Positions 39,350 through 50,467 are shown, numbered from the stretch's first letter. The stretch is 64,000 bases of DNA from Candidatus Methanogaster sp. (GCA_003194445.1 PQXF01000007.1:36615-100614), one strand, 5' to 3'. A program made the numbers and translations. The notes: generated by a model not told the origin, from the letters alone.

Positions 39350-41206
39350 ATGATAGGTAAGCCCATAGCGATTCATATCCTCGTTCTGTTTATTGTCCTC
39401 CCACTATGTGCTCCGTTAGTGTATGCGCAAGAGGAGCCGTCAAAACGTGTGCTTGTGCTGAATTCATATCATAAAGGTTTTCTTTGGACTGACAATATTG
39501 TAAAAGGAATTGAATCGGTATTAGGACCAGAAGAGAACGAGATTGAGCTTAAGATAGAATATATGGATTCCAAATCCACAAAATACGATACTCAGTACAA
39601 AGAGAAATTATATGAGTTATATAATTATAAGTACAGCAACCAAACATTTGATCTGATTATATGTTCGGATGATAACGCATTTGATTTTCTCCTTGACTAT
39701 CATGAAGATATGTTCCCGGGCACGCCGGTTGTTTTTTGCGGAGTGAATAATCCTGAAGCACCTGATCTTGTAGATCCCAGTGTGTTTACGGGGATACAAG
39801 AGTGGGCAAACGAAACTGAAGACACACTCTCACAAGCATTTAAATTTCATCCGGAGACAAAAAAAGTTATAATTCTTTCAGATACCACCCCTACCGGGAT
39901 ACAGAGTTTCAAGAATATAGAGCGACAAATCAAAAAATTTAGTGATATTGAGTTTATCCGTTTTGACAGCAGTATGAGCATGTATGAGATTGAGGATAAT
40001 TTGAGTAAGTTGGACGAGGATACAATTATCCTCTATGAAACTTTCTTTCGAGACAGTACAGGCAGATACTTTTCAATACCACAAGGAGTTTCAGCCGTTA
40101 CTTCAAGTAGTAACAGACCTGTATATACTATGAGATTACAGTATTTACCTTATAACGTTGTAGGTGGGAAGATGATGCCAGGCGTTCTCCAGGGCGAGGC
40201 GGCAGCAGAGATTGCACTGTGTATCCTGGATGGTGAAAAGGTGGAAAATATACCTATTGTTGAAATAAGTCCTACCCAATATATGTTCAATTATGAGCAA
40301 CTGAAACGTTTTGGCATCAAGCTCTCTGATTTGCCAGAAGACAGTATTGTTATCAACAAACCCTACTCGTTCTATGAAGAGAATAAAGGGTTGATTTGGG
40401 GTATAATTGCTTTTTCAATCTTTCAAACGTTGATCATCATCTGCCTTTTTGTGAATATGTCAAGGCGGAAGCGAGCGGAGGGGGATTTGAAGCGAACCGT
40501 AACAGACCTGGAACGATCCAACACAGAACTCGAGCAGTTCGCACACATTGCGTCCCATGACCTGCAAGAACCGCTTCGCACGGTATCAAGCTATATGGAA
40601 CTTATGAAGCGGCGATACGAGGGCAAACTCGATTCTGATGCCGACGATTTCATCGGTTTTGCCGTGGACGGCGCGAACCGGATGCAGACGTTGATCACCG
40701 ACCTGCTCGCGTTCTCGCGTGTCGGCACGCGTGGCGAGCCGCTCACACCGACCGACTGCGAAACGCTCCTTTCACAGACACTTTCTGATCTGAAAGTATC
40801 CATTGAAGATAGTGGTGCAGTGATTACTCATGACGCCCTCCCGACCGTGATGGCGGATGGTTCGCAACTGGCTCAGGTGTTTCAGAACCTGATCAGTAAT
40901 GCAATCAAGTTTAAGGGCAAGGAGCAGCCACGCATCCACATCGCAGCAGAGCGGAAAGATAGTGAATGGGTCTTCTCGGTGGCTGATAATGGCATCGGGA
41001 TCGAGCAGGAATTCTTTGATCGCATCTTTGTGATATTCAAGCGTCTGCACGGCAGGGACGAGTATTCGGGCACAGGTATCGGACTTGCGGTCTGTAAGAA
41101 GATTGTGGAGCGGCACGGCGGGAGGATGTGGGTTGAATCAGAGATAGGGCAGGGATCGACGTTTTATTTCACGATCCCCTCAAAAGCGACAGGTGAGCAG
41201 TTATGA
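39350..41206 (+). CDS. Histidine kinase: periplasmic ABC-binding-like - TM - HisKA - HATPase
   Basis: This 618-residue kinase is a shorter paralogue of the 32503 kinase. It has a signal peptide (about 1-26), the extracytoplasmic binding-protein-like domain (about 31-335; [26 protein letters not shown]) and a TM helix (about 348-370), then directly the HisKA core ([10 protein letters not shown]) and HATPase (DNGIGI, GTGIGLAVCKK). PAS, GAF and PocR modules are missing, so the extracellular signal feeds straight into the kinase. A textbook Shine-Dalgarno sequence AAGGAGGTGA (39337-39346) precedes the ATG. The stop overlaps the next gene by 4 bp. Confidence 0.92.
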   Translation: MIGKPIAIHILVLFIVLPLCAPLVYAQEEPSKRVLVLNSYHKGFLWTDNIVKGIESVLGPEENEIELKIEYMDSKSTKYDTQYKEKLYELYNYKYSNQTFDLIICSDDNAFDFLLDYHEDMFPGTPVVFCGVNNPEAPDLVDPSVFTGIQEWANETEDTLSQAFKFHPETKKVIILSDTTPTGIQSFKNIERQIKKFSDIEFIRFDSSMSMYEIEDNLSKLDEDTIILYETFFRDSTGRYFSIPQGVSAVTSSSNRPVYTMRLQYLPYNVVGGKMMPGVLQGEAAAEIALCILDGEKVENIPIVEISPTQYMFNYEQLKRFGIKLSDLPEDSIVINKPYSFYEENKGLIWGIIAFSIFQTLIIICLFVNMSRRKRAEGDLKRTVTDLERSNTELEQFAHIASHDLQEPLRTVSSYMELMKRRYEGKLDSDADDFIGFAVDGANRMQTLITDLLAFSRVGTRGEPLTPTDCETLLSQTLSDLKVSIEDSGAVITHDALPTVMADGSQLAQVFQNLISNAIKFKGKEQPRIHIAAERKDSEWVFSVADNGIGIEQEFFDRIFVIFKRLHGRDEYSGTGIGLAVCKKIVERHGGRMWVESEIGQGSTFYFTIPSKATGEQL

Positions 41207-42372
41207 ACGACACAGCAAAAGAAGAGAGGCAGAGTGTATGGATACGAGAGGAACGTGACAATCAGAATCTGATATTTGAGAGCATGGTTGACGGCGCATA
41301 TATGGTCTCGAAAGACTACAAACTGGAGTTTATGAACCGGGTTTTGCGGGAGAAGTTTGGAGATCGGGTAGGCGGCATCTGTTATGAAACGTTTCACGGG
41401 AGGCAGGTTCCATGCCCATTATGCAAACTCTCAAAGGTGCTTGACGGAAAGACCGTGCGGTGGGAGTGGCATTCCCGGAGTACAGATGAGATTTACGACC
41501 TCGTTGAGACACCTCTAACAAATGCAGACGAAACCACATCGAAACTGACGATATTTCGGGATATCACCGAGCGTAAACGGCGGGAGGCAGAGAGAGTGCA
41601 GGAAGAGCAACTGCGGCTGCAACTTCTCGATGAACTGGAGAGATCGAACAATGAATTAAAGGACTTCGCGTACATCGTTTCGCATGACTTGAAAGCACCT
41701 CTCCGCGCCATCACTTCGCTGGCTGAATGGCTGGCAGCCGATTATGGCGAGAAGCTGGACGAGGGCGGAAGAGAGTAACTGGAACTGCTCAAGAATAGGA
41801 CAAGGAGGATGCATAACTTAATCGAGAGCATCTTAACGTATTCAAGGATCGGGCGATTGGAAGAAGAGAAAGAGGAGGTGGATCTGAATACCCTTGTATC
41901 TGAAGTGATAGCTCTGATCGATCCGCCTGAAGATATAACGATTGAAGTGGTGGGTGAACTGCCAACGATCCCGTTTGAAAGGGCGCGGATGGGACAGATA
42001 TTCCGGAATCTTATTGGAAATGCTGCTTTGTATATGGACAAGCCCGAAGGGCGGATAACGATCTCGTGCAGCGAGGACGATGGCGATAGCAACTGGAGGT
42101 TCTCTGTTGCCGACAACGGACCCGGAATAGACAAAAAGTATTATAAGAAGATATTCCAGATATTTCAGACACTGAGACCGCGTGACGAGATCGAGGGTAC
42201 GGGGGTAGGACTTACGATTGTAAGGAAAATTGTCAGGATGCATGGAGGGGAGATAACAGTGGAATCGAAATTGGGCGAGGGGAGCACATTTCACTTTACC
42301 ATCCCGAAAGAGGGTTACAGGGGAGACTTTTTAATTTTTTCCGGGGGACCAGATTATGGCAAAGAAGATTAA
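41203..42372 (+). pseudogene. PAS-HisKA-HATPase kinase interrupted by an in-frame TAA
   Basis: One continuous frame encodes a PAS domain (about codons 20-125; CYETFHGRQVPCPLC), the H-box SHDLKAPLRAI (about 165), then GGRE, a TAA at 41776-41778, and directly on in the same frame LELLKNRTRRM and a full HATPase (NLIGNAA, DNGPGI, GTGVGLTIV). Homologues have Tyr at the stop position, so a single base change explains it. The second half has its own ATG (41809) preceded immediately by AAGGAGG, so two separate polypeptides could be made. After the HATPase the C-terminus runs into repeat-like sequence (GACTTTTTAATTTTTTCCGG). Called a pseudogene, though a split kinase is possible. Confidence 0.75.
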
Positions 42373-42429
42373 CCACAGAGGGCGCGGAGAGTTGCTGTTT
42401 TCTCTGTGTCCTCTGTGCTCTCTGTGGTT
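42371..42429. repeat. Dispersed hairpin repeat (AACCRCAGAG family), copy 2
   Basis: The left arm AACCACAGAGGGCGCGGAG and the right arm (other strand AACCACAGAGAGCACAGAG) form a long imperfect hairpin starting at the stop codon of the split kinase. It is the same family as 12345-12414. Confidence 0.7.
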
Positions 42430-42506
42430 TTCCGATCCCATTTCGGAAGATACTAAAAAGTATCTCACAGAGGGGGGGGCGTATCATAGATAAGAATCTT
42501 GAGATT

Positions 42507-42898
42507 ATGCTGGTTGAAGGCGACACAGTGGACGTGATGACGGTCAAGCGGGCTCTTAAGGATATCAATGTCACAAATCGCTTGATCGTTGCTTCCGATG
42601 GTGAGGGTGCGCATTCGTACCTGATGGACGAGAGGAATAAGAGACCAGGGATCATCCTTTTAGACCTGAATATGCCAAGGATGAATGGCATAGAGTTTCT
42701 GGAGGCAGCAATGAAGTGGGGTACTGAAGAGTATCCCGGTCGTCGTGTTGACGACATCAAGAGAGGAGCAGGACAAGGTGGACAGTTTCAATCTCTGCGT
42801 TGCCGGATACATGGTAAAACCGGTCGGTTATGCCCAGTTTGTGGAAGTGATGAAGACTATCAACCTGTACTGGACGCTCTCAGAGTTACCGGAGTGAT
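42507..42898 (+). pseudogene. Frameshifted receiver-domain response regulator
   Basis: The 5' part encodes a receiver: IMLVEGDTVDVMTVKRAL with the acidic pocket and the phosphorylation site LLDLNMPRMNG. Near 42738-42750 the frame shifts; the other frame continues [18 protein letters not shown], then VAGYMVKPVGYAQF (the conserved Thr and Lys of receivers) and ends LYWTLSELPE before TGA at 42896. This is the layout of the intact Rcp1-like regulator at 44310. No good start codon is seen before 42507, although the frame is open. One frameshift separates it from a working gene, so a sequencing or assembly error must be excluded. Confidence 0.75.
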
Positions 42899-42907
42899 AC
42901 TAAATCG

Positions 42908-44326
42908 ATGGAACAATACAACATTATACTGGTAGAGGACGACCGGGTGGACCGGATGGCTTTTGACCGGTCTGTCAAGGAAAATGGCAGTCTGCACGAT
43001 TACACGGTAGCAAGCTCGGTTGCGGAAGCAAAGACGATACTCAATTCTACGGGATTCGACGCTGTGATTGCGGATTATCTTCTCGGGGACGGAACAGTAT
43101 TCGATATCTTCAAGATGGGCGTGGATGCACCCATTATAGTGGTCACTGGCGCAGGGGATGAGGCGACGGCAGCAAGAGCGATGAGAGCAGGTGCTTATGA
43201 CTACCTGATAAAAGATCCGGACAACAATTACCTGATCGTCCTGCCAACTACTGTTGAGAACGTGGTCAAACGGTGGAAGTCAGAGAAAGAACTCAGACAG
43301 TACCAATCCATGGTGGAGTACGCACACGACGTCATCTTCTTCAAGGACTTAAACAGCAGGTATGTAATCGTCAATGATAAAACGGCTGAGTGTTTCGGAT
43401 TGGCTCGCGAAGAAGTCATCGGAAAGGATGATTTCGAACTGATGCCGGATATGGAAGAGGCAGCGAGGAATATAGAAGATGACAGAGTGGTCTTTGCGGC
43501 TGGCAAGCCAAAGGAGATCACTAAACACATGACCACTCCGGATGGGACTTCACACTGGTTTCAGGCGATCAAGGTTCCTTACTTCGATGCGGCCGGGAAT
43601 ATGGCAGGTCTCGTCGGCATCGCTCGCAACATCACCGATCAGAAACATGCAGAAGACCAGATCAAAGTGGCATTGAGAGAGAAAGAAGTGTTGCTTGGGG
43701 AGATGCGTCACAGGGTAAAAAACGATCTTCAGGTGGTCTCAAGCCTGCTAAATATGCAAGCAGGACTTGCCGGTGGGGGGGATGCGGCTGCTATGCTCTA
43801 TGAGTCCAGGGATCGGATAAATATGATGGTTCTCATGCATGCCCAGTTATACGAGAGTGGAAATTTGGTAGAGGTGAACATGAAGAAGTTTCTGGAGGTG
43901 CTTGCAAGACAGTCGTTCCAGAGTTATCCGGTCACTGATACAAAGATCACACACACCATCCATATAACCGATTATCCGCTTCCGGTGTCTACTGCGGTAC
44001 ATATAGGGCTGATTCTAAACGAACTGCTCTCAAACGTTTTCAAACATGCTTTTGCCGGACGGGCTGAAGGAGAGGTCAGGGTCGGTTTCGATCTGAATGA
44101 AGAAAGGAAAGCAAGTCTAACTGTAAGCGATGACGGTGTTGGACTGCCCGTCGGATTTGATATCGATACAACCGGCTCGCTTGGTCTGCGTCTTGTAAAG
44201 ATTCTTGCAAAAGACCAGTTGCAGGGAGACCTTGCAGTCACCTGCACGGAAGGGACGACGTTTTTGATAACGTTTGAGATAGAGAGCGATTACAAGGAGG
44301 TAAACAATCATGGAAACGATATGTGA
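42908..44326 (+). CDS. Hybrid kinase: receiver - PAS - HisKA_2 - HATPase
   Basis: This 472-residue soluble protein has a receiver (about 4-120; [12 protein letters not shown] with the phospho-Asp in [10 protein letters not shown] and Lys in YLIKDPD), a PAS domain (about 135-250; [20 protein letters not shown]) and a HisKA_2-type core, acceptor His in [16 protein letters not shown] (about 262), with HATPase motifs [12 protein letters not shown] and [11 protein letters not shown]. Receiver-first kinases of this kind pass phosphate from an upstream kinase into their own output or act as phosphorelay hubs. It starts 9 bp after the dead regulator and overlaps the next gene by 17 bp. Confidence 0.9.
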   Translation: MEQYNIILVEDDRVDRMAFDRSVKENGSLHDYTVASSVAEAKTILNSTGFDAVIADYLLGDGTVFDIFKMGVDAPIIVVTGAGDEATAARAMRAGAYDYLIKDPDNNYLIVLPTTVENVVKRWKSEKELRQYQSMVEYAHDVIFFKDLNSRYVIVNDKTAECFGLAREEVIGKDDFELMPDMEEAARNIEDDRVVFAAGKPKEITKHMTTPDGTSHWFQAIKVPYFDAAGNMAGLVGIARNITDQKHAEDQIKVALREKEVLLGEMRHRVKNDLQVVSSLLNMQAGLAGGGDAAAMLYESRDRINMMVLMHAQLYESGNLVEVNMKKFLEVLARQSFQSYPVTDTKITHTIHITDYPLPVSTAVHIGLILNELLSNVFKHAFAGRAEGEVRVGFDLNEERKASLTVSDDGVGLPVGFDIDTTGSLGLRLVKILAKDQLQGDLAVTCTEGTTFLITFEIESDYKEVNNHGNDM

Positions 44327-44765
44327 GGCTGTTGAAGTTCTGCTGGTGGAGGATAACCCAGGCGATGTGCGCCTGACACAGGAGGTCCTCATGGACGGTA
44401 AGGTACGAAACAACATGCACGTAGCGAAGGATGGTGTGGAAGCGATCTCATTCCTGCAGCAAACCGGAGAGTATGCCGGTGCGCCCCGACCGGATATCAT
44501 ACTGCTTGATCTGAACCTGCCAAAGAAGGATGGCAGGGAGGTGCTCGCAGATATCAAAGCCGATCCCGACTTGAAGAAGATTCCGGTAGTGGTCTTGACC
44601 ACATCGAGTGCGGAACAGGACATCTTCGGATCTTATGACTTACATGCGAACTGCTACATCACAAAACCGGTTGACCTCGACCAGTTCATCAGGGTGATAA
44701 GATCAATCGAGGATTTCTGGCTAACGATAGTGAAACTGCCGCGGGGTGAGGAGGATGGCAGATAA
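44310..44765 (+). CDS. Single-domain response regulator (Rcp1-like receiver)
   Basis: This 151-residue protein is a lone receiver domain with [17 protein letters not shown], phospho-Asp in [17 protein letters not shown] (about 68), the Thr in [12 protein letters not shown] and Lys in [11 protein letters not shown]. There is no output domain, as in the Rcp1/CheY-like regulators that serve as shuttle or relay proteins. It overlaps both neighbours (17 bp and 11 bp), so it is co-translated with two hybrid kinases and is the only intact stand-alone receiver in the cluster. Confidence 0.93.
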   Translation: METICEAVEVLLVEDNPGDVRLTQEVLMDGKVRNNMHVAKDGVEAISFLQQTGEYAGAPRPDIILLDLNLPKKDGREVLADIKADPDLKKIPVVVLTTSSAEQDIFGSYDLHANCYITKPVDLDQFIRVIRSIEDFWLTIVKLPRGEEDGR

Positions 44766-47700
44766 GCAGATTAAGATACTGCTGATCGAGGACAACCCCG
44801 GAGATGTCCGCCTGATAGAGGAGATGCTCTTACACTCTGATGCTAACGAAACTAACTTCGATATAGAGAATGCCTGCCGGCTCACGGAAGGGCTAACGCA
44901 CATCCAAAAAGGCGGGATCGATGCGGTTCTGCTCGATCTCGGACTTCCGGACAGTTCCGGGCTTGGTACATTTGAGAAGGTGTATGAGCAGGCGCCGGAA
45001 GTGCCGATCGTGATGCTTACCGGTCTTGATGATACGAAGCTTGCCCTTGAAGGCGTGCGCATGGGTGCACAGGACTATCTGGTCAAGGGCAGTGTGGATG
45101 GTATTCTGCTGGCACGCACACTACGCTATGCAATCGAGCGGATGGCGGCAGAGGCACGCATCAAGCATCTGAATAGCGTCCTTAAGGCGATCAGAAATGT
45201 CAACCAGTTGATTGTGACAGAGACAAAGAAAGACAGCATCCTCAGGAAATCCTGTGACGCGCTTGTGGATGCACGGGACTATGATGCTACATGGCTCGGT
45301 TTATTGGAGGATGGCGAAAGATTTGTCACTGTTATAGGTTCGGGTTTTCCGGATGATGTCTCGCGTTTCAGCAAGCATGTAACAAGTGGCGATCATCCCC
45401 CCTGCATCAGAGATGCACTGCAGAAGGGAGAGACGGTTCTGGTTCTGGATAAATCAAGGGAGTGTGGAGGCTGTTTCTTCAAAGACGTGTGTCGCGGAAA
45501 GGAAGTTGCGATCATCCATGTAGGACATGCTGGCAAGTTATTCGGGCTGCTCGCCGTACTACTTGCGCCCGGTGTCGCAGTAGACGACGAGGAGAAAGGA
45601 CTTCTTGCGGAGGTTGCTTCTGACATAGGGATCACTCTTCACAACAGGGAGATGACAGATGCACGTAAAGTTGCTGAGGACGCTCTTCTGGAGAGTGAAG
45701 AGAAATATCGAACTATCTACAACAATACTCAGGTCGGATTGTATCGATCAAGGCTTAGCGATGGCAAGATGTTGATGGTTAACAATCGTATGGCCAAGAT
45801 ATTCGGTTATGATAGCCCGGAAAAGGCTGTTGCTGAGTATGTAGCATCTGAACATTATGTAGATCCTAAAGAAAGGGAAGAGTTATTGGATACCATGCGT
45901 GAACACGGCAAGTTCACCAATTTCGAGACCCGTGTCACAAGATCGGATGGCTCTGTTGTCTGGGTTCAATATTCCGGAACTCTATTTCCGGAAAAGGACT
46001 ATTTTGAAGGTGTCGCGACAGACATCACCGAGCAGAAAGCTGCTGAGGAAGCGTTGCTGGAGAGCGAAGAACGATTTAGGATGATGTTTGAGAATATGGG
46101 GGATGCCGTAGCAGTATATGATGCGGTCGATTGCGGAAATGATTTCATCTTCAAGGGTTTCAACCGAGCTGCAGAGAAGCTAGAGCATATTCAAAGAGAA
46201 GACCTGATCGGTAAAAGCGTGCTCGATGTATTCCCAGGGGTTGTGGATCTTGGACTCTTTGAGGTCTTCCAACGGGTATGGCAGACCGGAGAACCGGAGC
46301 ATCTCCCGCCCTCCTTTTACAAGGGTGAGATGATCACTGGCTGGAGAGAGAACTATGTTTACAAGCTGCCATCCGGTGAAATCGTTGCGATTTATAAAGA
46401 TGTCACCGAGCGCAAGGTTGCTGAGGAAGCTCTTCTGGAGAGTGAGAAGAGATTACGGTTGATTGCAGAGAATATGCCGGTCATGCTGGATGCATTCGAT
46501 GATAAAGGAAACATCATAGTATGGAACTCCGAATGCGAAAACGTGACCGGTTTTAACTCAGGGGAAATTATTAATAACCCGAAAGCCAGCAAAATGCTTT
46601 ACCCTGATGACGATTACGAGAACTACATCCACTCGAAGCTTATGGAGTACGGGGGTAACTTCCGGAATCTGGAATGGGACATCACCTGCAAAGACGGTAG
46701 TGCAAGGACGATACTATGGTCGAATATATCTGATAAGTATCCTATACCTGGCTGGTATTCGTGGGCGATCGGGACAGACATCACAGAGCGAAAAGTTGCT
46801 GAGGAGGGGCTGCGGGTGGCTGGAGAACGGTTCAAGATGATTGTGGAGACGGCACCAAGCATCCTTATGATCACTGATGCGGAGGGTAAGAACACATACG
46901 TCAGCCCAAACTGCGAGGAGTTTACAGGATACGGTCCGGATGATCTTAGAGGCGGGATAATGCAGTGGGTGCATGAGGATGATACAAAACGGGCGAAGGA
47001 TATCTTTGATCGCACATTTTACAGAGGCATGGGATGCGAGGATTTCGAATACAAGGCTGTTAAGAAAAACGGAGATGTATGGTATGCGTCAAGCTCGTGG
47101 AAGCCGCTTGTAGATGCGAAAGGGGAGTTTAGGGGGGCAATCTCCCAGACAATCGACATCACAGAGCGAAAAGTTGCTGAGGACGCGCTTCTGGAGAGTG
47201 AAGGAAAATATCGCTCATTGATGGATGATGTACTTGATACTTCTGATATAGGAATTTTTATCCTTGACAACGAATTTAAGGTTGTCTGGATAAATCGTTC
47301 GACAGAGAGATACTTTGGTTTGAGACGAGAAGATGTGATTGGAAAAGACAAACGACAACTCATCCGCAAGCGGATCAAAGATATTTTTGAAGATCCGGAA
47401 ACTTTCAAGCAAAAAGTATTTGCAACTTATGATAACAATACTTATGTAGAAAATTTTGAATGTCGCGTGCTTCCTGGTGAAGAACGACAAGAATATTGGC
47501 TTAAACATTGGAGCCAACCGATCCAATCGGGACTTTATAAAGGCGGTCGTATCGAACATTACTCAGATATAACAGAGCGAAAAGCTGCTGCTGATGCACT
47601 TAAGGAGAGCGAGAGACGGTACAAGCACCTGTATTCCATGGTCAGGTTGATGTGTGACAATCTGCCAGACCTTATGTGGACAAAAGATATGGAAGGCAAG

Positions 47701-48669
47701 TTCATATTCGTAAATAAGGCTTGCTGTGACATCTTGTTAAATGCTATAGACACAGATGAGCCGATCGAAAAAGACGATATGTATTTTGCCAGGAGGGAGA
47801 GGGAAGCCCATCCTGAAAACCCGGAGTATCATACATTCGGAGAGTCCTGCATAAGTTCTGATGCGGTTGTCCTGGAAACAAAAGAACCGCAGAGATTCGA
47901 TGAGTTCGGCAATCTCAAAGGGGAATTCGTCTATTTTGATGTTTACAAGGCGCCTTTCTGGGGTGAAGAACACAATATGATGGGGATTGTCGGCTGTTCA
48001 AGGGTTGTAACAAAAGAGAGGGAGGCAGAAGACCAGATCAGACGATCCCTGCAAGAGAAAGAGGTGCTTTTGCGGGAGATTCATCACAGGGTAAAGAACA
48101 ATCTCCAGGTTGTTTCGAGCCTCCTTCATATGCAGGCGCGAAATGTTAAGGATGAAGGGACTGTTAAGGTACTATCTGAAGCAAGGGATCGGATACAGAC
48201 CATGTCTCTCATCCATTCCCAGTTGTATGAGCGCAGAGACCTTGCAGAGATAAATATGAGGGGTTTTGTGGATGTGTTGCTCGGGCAGTTGCTCCAGAGC
48301 TATCCGGTCGGAGATATGAGAATTACTAATGTCATCCGGGTGGATGATTACCCGTTCCCGGTATCGACTGCTGTGCCTGTTGGATTAATCATCAACGAAC
48401 TGCTCTCAAACGCGCTGAAACATGCTTTCAAGGGGAGGGACAAGGGGAAGATCGAGGTCAGACTCATAGCATCAGAAGGAGGCAGGATCAATCTGACGGT
48501 GAGCGATAACGGTGTTGGACTGCCGCCCGGATTCGATATCAATGAGTCAAAGACGCTTGGCCTCCGTCTCGTGAAGATCCTCTCTGAAGATCAGTTGCAG
48601 GGGACACTGGAGGCCACGGGCGATAGAGGGGCAACCTTCGGAATAGAATTTGAAATGGAAACCGGCTAA
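44755..48669 (+). CDS. Hybrid kinase: receiver - GAF - six PAS - HisKA_2 - HATPase
   Basis: This 1304-residue soluble kinase has a receiver (about 1-120; [29 protein letters not shown]), a GAF domain (about 140-300) with a Cys-rich [12 protein letters not shown], six PAS domains each ending in an ERK/EQK-type linker (about 315-1080), and a HisKA_2 core ([15 protein letters not shown], about 1101) with HATPase ([23 protein letters not shown]). ATG 44755 directly follows GAGGAGG; GTG 44746 is the alternative. The fifth and sixth PAS regions (about 47200-47900) have lower GC than the rest, hinting at later domain acquisition. Confidence 0.9.
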   Translation: MADKQIKILLIEDNPGDVRLIEEMLLHSDANETNFDIENACRLTEGLTHIQKGGIDAVLLDLGLPDSSGLGTFEKVYEQAPEVPIVMLTGLDDTKLALEGVRMGAQDYLVKGSVDGILLARTLRYAIERMAAEARIKHLNSVLKAIRNVNQLIVTETKKDSILRKSCDALVDARDYDATWLGLLEDGERFVTVIGSGFPDDVSRFSKHVTSGDHPPCIRDALQKGETVLVLDKSRECGGCFFKDVCRGKEVAIIHVGHAGKLFGLLAVLLAPGVAVDDEEKGLLAEVASDIGITLHNREMTDARKVAEDALLESEEKYRTIYNNTQVGLYRSRLSDGKMLMVNNRMAKIFGYDSPEKAVAEYVASEHYVDPKEREELLDTMREHGKFTNFETRVTRSDGSVVWVQYSGTLFPEKDYFEGVATDITEQKAAEEALLESEERFRMMFENMGDAVAVYDAVDCGNDFIFKGFNRAAEKLEHIQREDLIGKSVLDVFPGVVDLGLFEVFQRVWQTGEPEHLPPSFYKGEMITGWRENYVYKLPSGEIVAIYKDVTERKVAEEALLESEKRLRLIAENMPVMLDAFDDKGNIIVWNSECENVTGFNSGEIINNPKASKMLYPDDDYENYIHSKLMEYGGNFRNLEWDITCKDGSARTILWSNISDKYPIPGWYSWAIGTDITERKVAEEGLRVAGERFKMIVETAPSILMITDAEGKNTYVSPNCEEFTGYGPDDLRGGIMQWVHEDDTKRAKDIFDRTFYRGMGCEDFEYKAVKKNGDVWYASSSWKPLVDAKGEFRGAISQTIDITERKVAEDALLESEGKYRSLMDDVLDTSDIGIFILDNEFKVVWINRSTERYFGLRREDVIGKDKRQLIRKRIKDIFEDPETFKQKVFATYDNNTYVENFECRVLPGEERQEYWLKHWSQPIQSGLYKGGRIEHYSDITERKAAADALKESERRYKHLYSMVRLMCDNLPDLMWTKDMEGKFIFVNKACCDILLNAIDTDEPIEKDDMYFARREREAHPENPEYHTFGESCISSDAVVLETKEPQRFDEFGNLKGEFVYFDVYKAPFWGEEHNMMGIVGCSRVVTKEREAEDQIRRSLQEKEVLLREIHHRVKNNLQVVSSLLHMQARNVKDEGTVKVLSEARDRIQTMSLIHSQLYERRDLAEINMRGFVDVLLGQLLQSYPVGDMRITNVIRVDDYPFPVSTAVPVGLIINELLSNALKHAFKGRDKGKIEVRLIASEGGRINLTVSDNGVGLPPGFDINESKTLGLRLVKILSEDQLQGTLEATGDRGATFGIEFEMETG

Positions 48670-48685
48670 CCTGCGGGCGTTAATC

Positions 48686-50125
48686 ATGGAGGGGGCAGGA
48701 GATGATGGGGGTGGAATAAAGAAGAATCGATTAGAAAACGGAGAAGCGTCCAAACTTATCGTTCTTGGATTCATGATAGCTTTCTGTCTGTTTGTAACCT
48801 ATTATTTTCATTTTATTTTAAAAAGTGACATCATCTTTACGCATCTCTTCTATGTGCCGATTATCATTGCGAGCCTGTGGTGGCAGCGTAAAGGAATATT
48901 TGTTGCTGTGTTCCTTGCCTTACTGCTACTGGCCTCACATCTCATAAGCCCGCTTGAGACGCCCATAATAGGATCGGACATCGCAAGGGTACTTATATTT
49001 ATACTCGTTGGCACAGTGGTTTCCATCCTGAGTGAAAGGGGACAGATACTGGAGGATAGACTGCGGGCATACAGCGCGACACTGGAGCAGCGGGTGGACG
49101 AGCGCACGAGTGAACTCATAAATGTGGAAGAGAAGCAGCGTGCGATTCTGGATGGTATTTCCGATGCCATCATCGTTCTGGACGGTGGCTTGAATATTAC
49201 ATGGGCAAACGAGGTTGCAGTGAACCAATACGGAGCCGTCATCGGCAAAAAGTGCTACGAAGCACATAAATGGTTACAAGAGCCGTGTGTCGAATGCATT
49301 GCCAGAAAAACCCATGCAGACGGAGTGACACGGACATCGGAAGAAGAAAGCACCCTGAAAGATGGAAAACGTATCAATTTCACAGCAAGTTGCTCACCTA
49401 TTAGAGACCAGGATGGTAGGGTTGTTTCCGTTGTCGAGGTGCTGCACGATATCACCAAGTACAAGCAAGCGGAAGACCAGATAAAAGCATCCCTGCGAGA
49501 GAAAGAAGTGACGCTCCTGGAGATACATCATCGCGTAAAGAACAATCTCCAGGTTGTTTCGAGCCTCCTTAATATGCAGGCGCGAAATGTCAAGGATAAA
49601 GAGACGGGCGAGGTACTATCCGAATCCAGGGACCGGGTAAATACGATGGGGCTTATCCATAGCCGATTGTATGAAAGCGGAAACTTATCAGAGATAAATA
49701 TGAAGGGATTTATAGACAAATTGTTGGTGCAATTGTTCCAGATTTCTCCGGTGGAAGATGTGGAGATTACCCAGATCGTCTATGCAGATGATTGCTCACT
49801 TCCAATTTCCCTCGCTGTTCCTGTCGGATTGATTGTGAATGAACTGCTCTCAAACGCCGTGAAACACGCTTTTGCTGACAGAAAAGAGGGTAAGATCGAG
49901 ATCAATCTCACCGCATCAGAAGGAGGCAGGATCAATCTGAGAGTGAGCGATGACGGTGTTGGAATGCCGTCTGGATTCGATATCAATGAGTCAAAGACGC
50001 TTGGCCTCCGTCTCGTAAAGATTCTCTCTGAAGACCAGTTGCAGGGGACACTGGAGGTTACGAGCGATGGAGGGGCAACCTTCGGAATAGAATTTGACCT
50101 ATACGATGGTAGGTCTACCGGTTGA
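48686..50125 (+). CDS. Membrane histidine kinase: three-TM sensor - PAS - HisKA_2 - HATPase
   Basis: This 479-residue kinase has an N-terminal membrane module of three or four helices (about 23-115; the first begins LIVLGFMIAFCLFVTYYFHF), a coiled coil with the R-V-D-E-R-T-S-E-L pattern (about 120-150), a PAS domain (about 150-265; ILDGISDAIIVLDGGLNITW, with cysteines CYEA and CVEC) and a HisKA_2 core ([15 protein letters not shown]) with HATPase (NELLSNAVKHAF). ATG 48686 is chosen because it lies after the preceding gene's stop; the frame is open further upstream. Its stop is followed by the MITE-like element, which separates it from the next kinase. Confidence 0.88.
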   Translation: MEGAGDDGGGIKKNRLENGEASKLIVLGFMIAFCLFVTYYFHFILKSDIIFTHLFYVPIIIASLWWQRKGIFVAVFLALLLLASHLISPLETPIIGSDIARVLIFILVGTVVSILSERGQILEDRLRAYSATLEQRVDERTSELINVEEKQRAILDGISDAIIVLDGGLNITWANEVAVNQYGAVIGKKCYEAHKWLQEPCVECIARKTHADGVTRTSEEESTLKDGKRINFTASCSPIRDQDGRVVSVVEVLHDITKYKQAEDQIKASLREKEVTLLEIHHRVKNNLQVVSSLLNMQARNVKDKETGEVLSESRDRVNTMGLIHSRLYESGNLSEINMKGFIDKLLVQLFQISPVEDVEITQIVYADDCSLPISLAVPVGLIVNELLSNAVKHAFADRKEGKIEINLTASEGGRINLRVSDDGVGMPSGFDINESKTLGLRLVKILSEDQLQGTLEVTSDGGATFGIEFDLYDGRSTG

Positions 50126-50144
50126 CCGGGCTGGGGCAGATTTG

Positions 50145-50467
50145 GAGACTTTTTGTTATTTTCTGAGAACGTCGGATTGTCGTATGGTATGTGTTTAGCT
50201 GTAACCTCATGGTTGGCTAAACAGGGACTTTTTAATTTGTTCCGGTCGGTTGAAAACATGACGCCAACCAGGCAAATACAAATATGATTAGATGAGTGTA
50301 ATCAGTGAAACCGGTGTTAATCTGTGGCTAAAACGGTATTAACTATAAATTAACGTAAATATACATAGATTATCGGTGTAAATGACTTTTCAGATCGATA
50401 CTGATCCATTCTAACAGTTGTGGTTGCGTAAGATAATCCGACGTTCCCAGAAAATAATAAAAGACTC
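50145..50467. mobile_element. MITE-like element with about 34-nt terminal inverted repeats
   Basis: The left end (50145-50178) and the reverse complement of the right end (50467-50435) match at about 30 of 34 positions with one gap; both contain ATTTTCTG, then GAACGTCGGATT. The 323-bp interior has no gene, so it is a non-autonomous element rather than an insertion sequence. No transposase with these ends is in the window. Both flanks carry a short GATT, which could be part of a target duplication but is too short and offset to prove one. Confidence 0.75.

Noticed and set aside
41776..41778. In-frame stop in the split kinase as a possible pyrrolysine codon
   Set aside because: The codon is TAA, not the amber TAG used for pyrrolysine, and homologues have tyrosine there.
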